From contig NC_068575.1 in assembly GCF_025698545.1 (NCBI RefSeq), positions 58,413,980-58,477,979 of the forward strand: a stretch of 64,000 nucleotides of DNA, in the 5' to 3' direction. Below are positions 61,568 to 64,000 of the stretch, piece by piece; positions within the stretch are counted from its first letter, which is position 1; each line of letters opens with the position of its first letter. Under the pieces are notes generated by a model that was given only the letters and a program-made list of their open reading frames with translations, made no database searches and had not been told where the DNA came from. Source of the stretch: Gossypium raimondii (lineage: Eukaryota; Streptophyta; Magnoliopsida; Malvales; Malvaceae). Both the position numbers and the translations under genes were made by a program.

Positions 61568-62541
61568 AAAATAAAAAGTCTAATAGAAAATTTTAACTTT
61601 TCATATATCATTATATTAAATTATTTAAATATTATTTATTATTTTAAAAATTTAAAATAAAAAAAACTTTCTACTTTGACCTTTAGGCAAGCTCGAGGTT
61701 TTCGTGACCTTTAGGTAATATAAAATCTTATATATATATATATATTGCAACAATTTTAATATTAAAAAAACTTTCTTCAGGTAATATAAAACCATATATA
61801 TATTCTAAGCCGTCGATGAATAATTTGAAATTTTTAGTTTGTATTTCTATAATTTAAATTGTTTAAATTGTTGCATAATTTCATTATATAACATGACAAG
61901 ATATTGAGGTAAGTTGGGATCGATTAGATGAATTGTATTGGCATGGAAATATTAATTTTCGATATAAGGGACTAAATTAAAATAGTGTAAACTGATGAAA
62001 ATGTGAATTGAACTTGAATTGGATTGATTCATGCTATCGTATAAATGAAATGATTATTTGACTGATGAATTGAATATGATAAATTGTAAATTGCCTATAA
62101 TTGGAAATTAAATTGTTATTACATTATTCATTATACGAGTAGAATTAGATATAATTGACATGTTATAAGATATACCGAATACGGATTACTTTAGCTACAA
62201 GCCCATGAGTGCTAGGAATATTTTTACTTCGATTAAACTGAGCGTTGGGCGCCAATTTCCAACTTTACCTCCCAACATTAAAAATTTATTGTTAAAAAGC
62301 AATGCCATTAATGAATGTGATGTGATTGTACAACTTTTTTAAACTAAAGTCAAATTTCATTGCAAGGGAAAATGGTTTATTGTAGATTTATTGTAGATGG
62401 TAGTACGACAACTTTTGCGGCATTTAATGAGTGGGATGCTGATTGGTTCAAATATTTTAAAGTTGTTAAATTAATGTCTTAGCCCCTGTATTTTGATAAA
62501 TTTTGAGATTTTATCCATATATTTTGAATGTTAAAAATTAA

Positions 62542-62673
62542 GGGTGAGTTTGGATGGACGGTGCGTTTATCTGCGATTAGTGTAAAAACAGTGGTCATTA
62601 CGATATTATAGCGTGAGATAAAAAGTAAGCTAAACGCACCGCACAGCATCTAATCACTCATCCAAACCCACCC
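62542..62673. mobile_element. Tourist-like (PIF/Harbinger) MITE with TAA target duplication
   Basis: A 132-base element with terminal inverted repeats gggtgagtttggatg and (right reversed) gggtgggtttggatg, plus an inner inverted gcggtgcgttta. TAA is duplicated on each side (62539-62541 and 62674-62676). Three-base TTA/TAA targets and GGG/GGC-starting ends fit Tourist MITEs. It is much more GC-rich than its surroundings. Confidence 0.8.
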
Positions 62674-62734
62674 TAAGTCTTCCTACTTCTTCTATTTAAA
62701 AATCTCATGACAGTAATTACAACCATAAGTTATT

Positions 62735-62935
62735 TTTGATAAAATTTGTCGACTTTAAATTTTGATTAGATTATTCTCATATGATATGACATATGATTAA
62801 TAAAAAATAAATATGATAAATTAATAAATTTTGATAAAATTTGTCAACTTTAAATTTTGATTAGATTACTTTCATATGATATGACATATGATTAATAAAA
62901 TAAATATGATAAGTTAATAAATTTTAATAAAACTA
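62735..62935. repeat. 95-bp tandem repeat, about 2.1 copies
   Basis: Copies start near 62735 and 62830 with an offset of 95 bases. They share ttttgataaaatttgtc, actttaaattttgattagatta and catatgatatgacatatgat. A third partial copy begins near 62924. Only a few differences separate the units. Confidence 0.85.
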
Positions 62936-64000
62936 CCAATAATAATTTAAGTAGGCTTTTAAATTGAAAAAATAGAAAAATGATTTTTAAACTTTTAAAA
63001 TATACAAACTAAATCTCGAAATTTATAGAAGTAACAACATATTTTAACCTTTAAAATTTCTTTAAATTACTGAAAGCTCTTTGAATTTTAGATTTACATT
63101 ATTTTGGTTTATATGCATTTTGTTTTAGTGGAAATCAGAAGTATTTCAAATGAAGTGCTTCTAATTGAACTTTTGGAGACTAATTCTTTCTTTTGTTTTT
63201 ACCGAGGCTTATTATTTGTATTTTAGTAACGTTCCGACTTTATAAAATTAGATTTTTTTCTGACTTTTTATTTCGATGAAGTTAAAAATAATGGTGGTAA
63301 TGAAATTAGTTAGTATAGCGATTAGATTGAATAATATAACAACGAGATTAAAATTAATGATATGATTTGTGTTTAGATTCAGTTGTAATAGAGATAATGA
63401 GATAAAATATAAATGATTGGAAGACATTAGTAGAATGTATCGATAATATAATAAATAATTAGAAATATAGATATATTAAAATTTTAAAATTTTCATATAC
63501 TTATTTACATTTAGATAAATTATATATAATAATTAAATTGATTTATTTAGTAGTTTCATATTTTAAAGTTTTTTCTTTTCTTAAACTGTTTTTTTAAGTT
63601 TTAAAATGAAAAGAAAGGAGAAAGATATTTTAAGTAAGATAAATTAAATAGAAACAATTTGTATAAATATATATAAAAGGAAGCTTCTTTTTTTTGTTAA
63701 ATTTTAATTTTGATTTTTATTATGCTTAAATATAAGATTTAGTCTTCGTACTTTAATTTTTAATATAACTTGATGTTTATATTTTATAATATTATTAATT
63801 AGTTCTCGTTAATTTTTTAAAAAATTTATATGGTTATATATAATTTAAAATAAATTTTAAATTCAAAAATAAAAATATTAATGTTTTTGAGAAAAAATAA
63901 AATTTTGAAAAGAAGAATAGAGATTAAATTTTAAATATATATAATGTTTAGAGATTTAGAATTATGATTGTATGAACTAGACCGAGGATTGATTGAGATA
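62936..64000. other. AT-rich intergenic DNA to the window edge
   Basis: No gene, RNA or clear repeat recognised. Confidence 0.4.

Noticed and set aside
1..64000. CRISPR arrays, bacterial operons, tRNA or rRNA genes, and gene clusters for a joint pathway
   Set aside because: None is present. Gene structure is plainly plant nuclear, and neighbouring genes have unrelated functions.

Overview
This is nuclear DNA of a flowering plant, most likely a core eudicot. The genes are intron-rich with GT-AG splice sites, the intergenic DNA is very AT-rich, and the predicted proteins belong to plant-specific families (nepenthesin-type protease, CLC-c, CBSCBSPB, plant FAAH). The window also carries plant SINE, L1-type LINE, hAT and Tourist/Harbinger insertions. 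Malvaceae (cotton or cacao relatives) is my guess at lineage, but only a database search could settle it.

Layout. 1-893: a small intronless gene of unknown function (+). 1775-3551: a four-exon GDSL esterase/lipase (-). 5587-10807: a seven-exon CLC-c type anion transporter (-). 10.8-22.2 kb: a gene desert built from degraded mobile DNA, including a half foldback element, a PIF/Harbinger transposase relic, an antisense LINE RNase H relic and a 1.1-kb foldback element. 22242-34016: a 21-exon coiled-coil protein ending in an AIR9/A9-like region (+). 35404-36980: a 5'-truncated LINE with a 17-bp target duplication. 38235-39566: an intronless secreted aspartic protease (+). 40558-47207: a 14-exon CBSCBSPB protein with four CBS domains, a PB1 domain and a tail anchor (-). 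48765-57519: a 20-exon fatty acid amide hydrolase (-). 57.5-64 kb: a second gene desert with foldback elements, a Tourist-like MITE and a 95-bp tandem repeat.

I rebuilt every spliced gene by joining exons at GT-AG borders and checking phase. All five give an uninterrupted reading frame: 364 aa (GDSL), 767 aa (CLC-c), 709 aa (A9-like), 530 aa (CBSCBSPB) and 611 aa (FAAH). The genes do not form a pathway or cluster. This is an ordinary euchromatic plant gene neighbourhood.

I found no previously undescribed multi-gene system. The most interesting content is the density of small structured insertions. Two SINEs, one LINE and one hAT MITE have exact target-site duplications (14, 12, 17 and 8 bp), and a Tourist-like MITE has a TAA duplication. 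At least eight long-terminal-inverted-repeat foldback elements lie in introns and intergenic DNA. The least explained coding-like signals are the A9-like gene itself and an antisense open stretch inside its intron 18.
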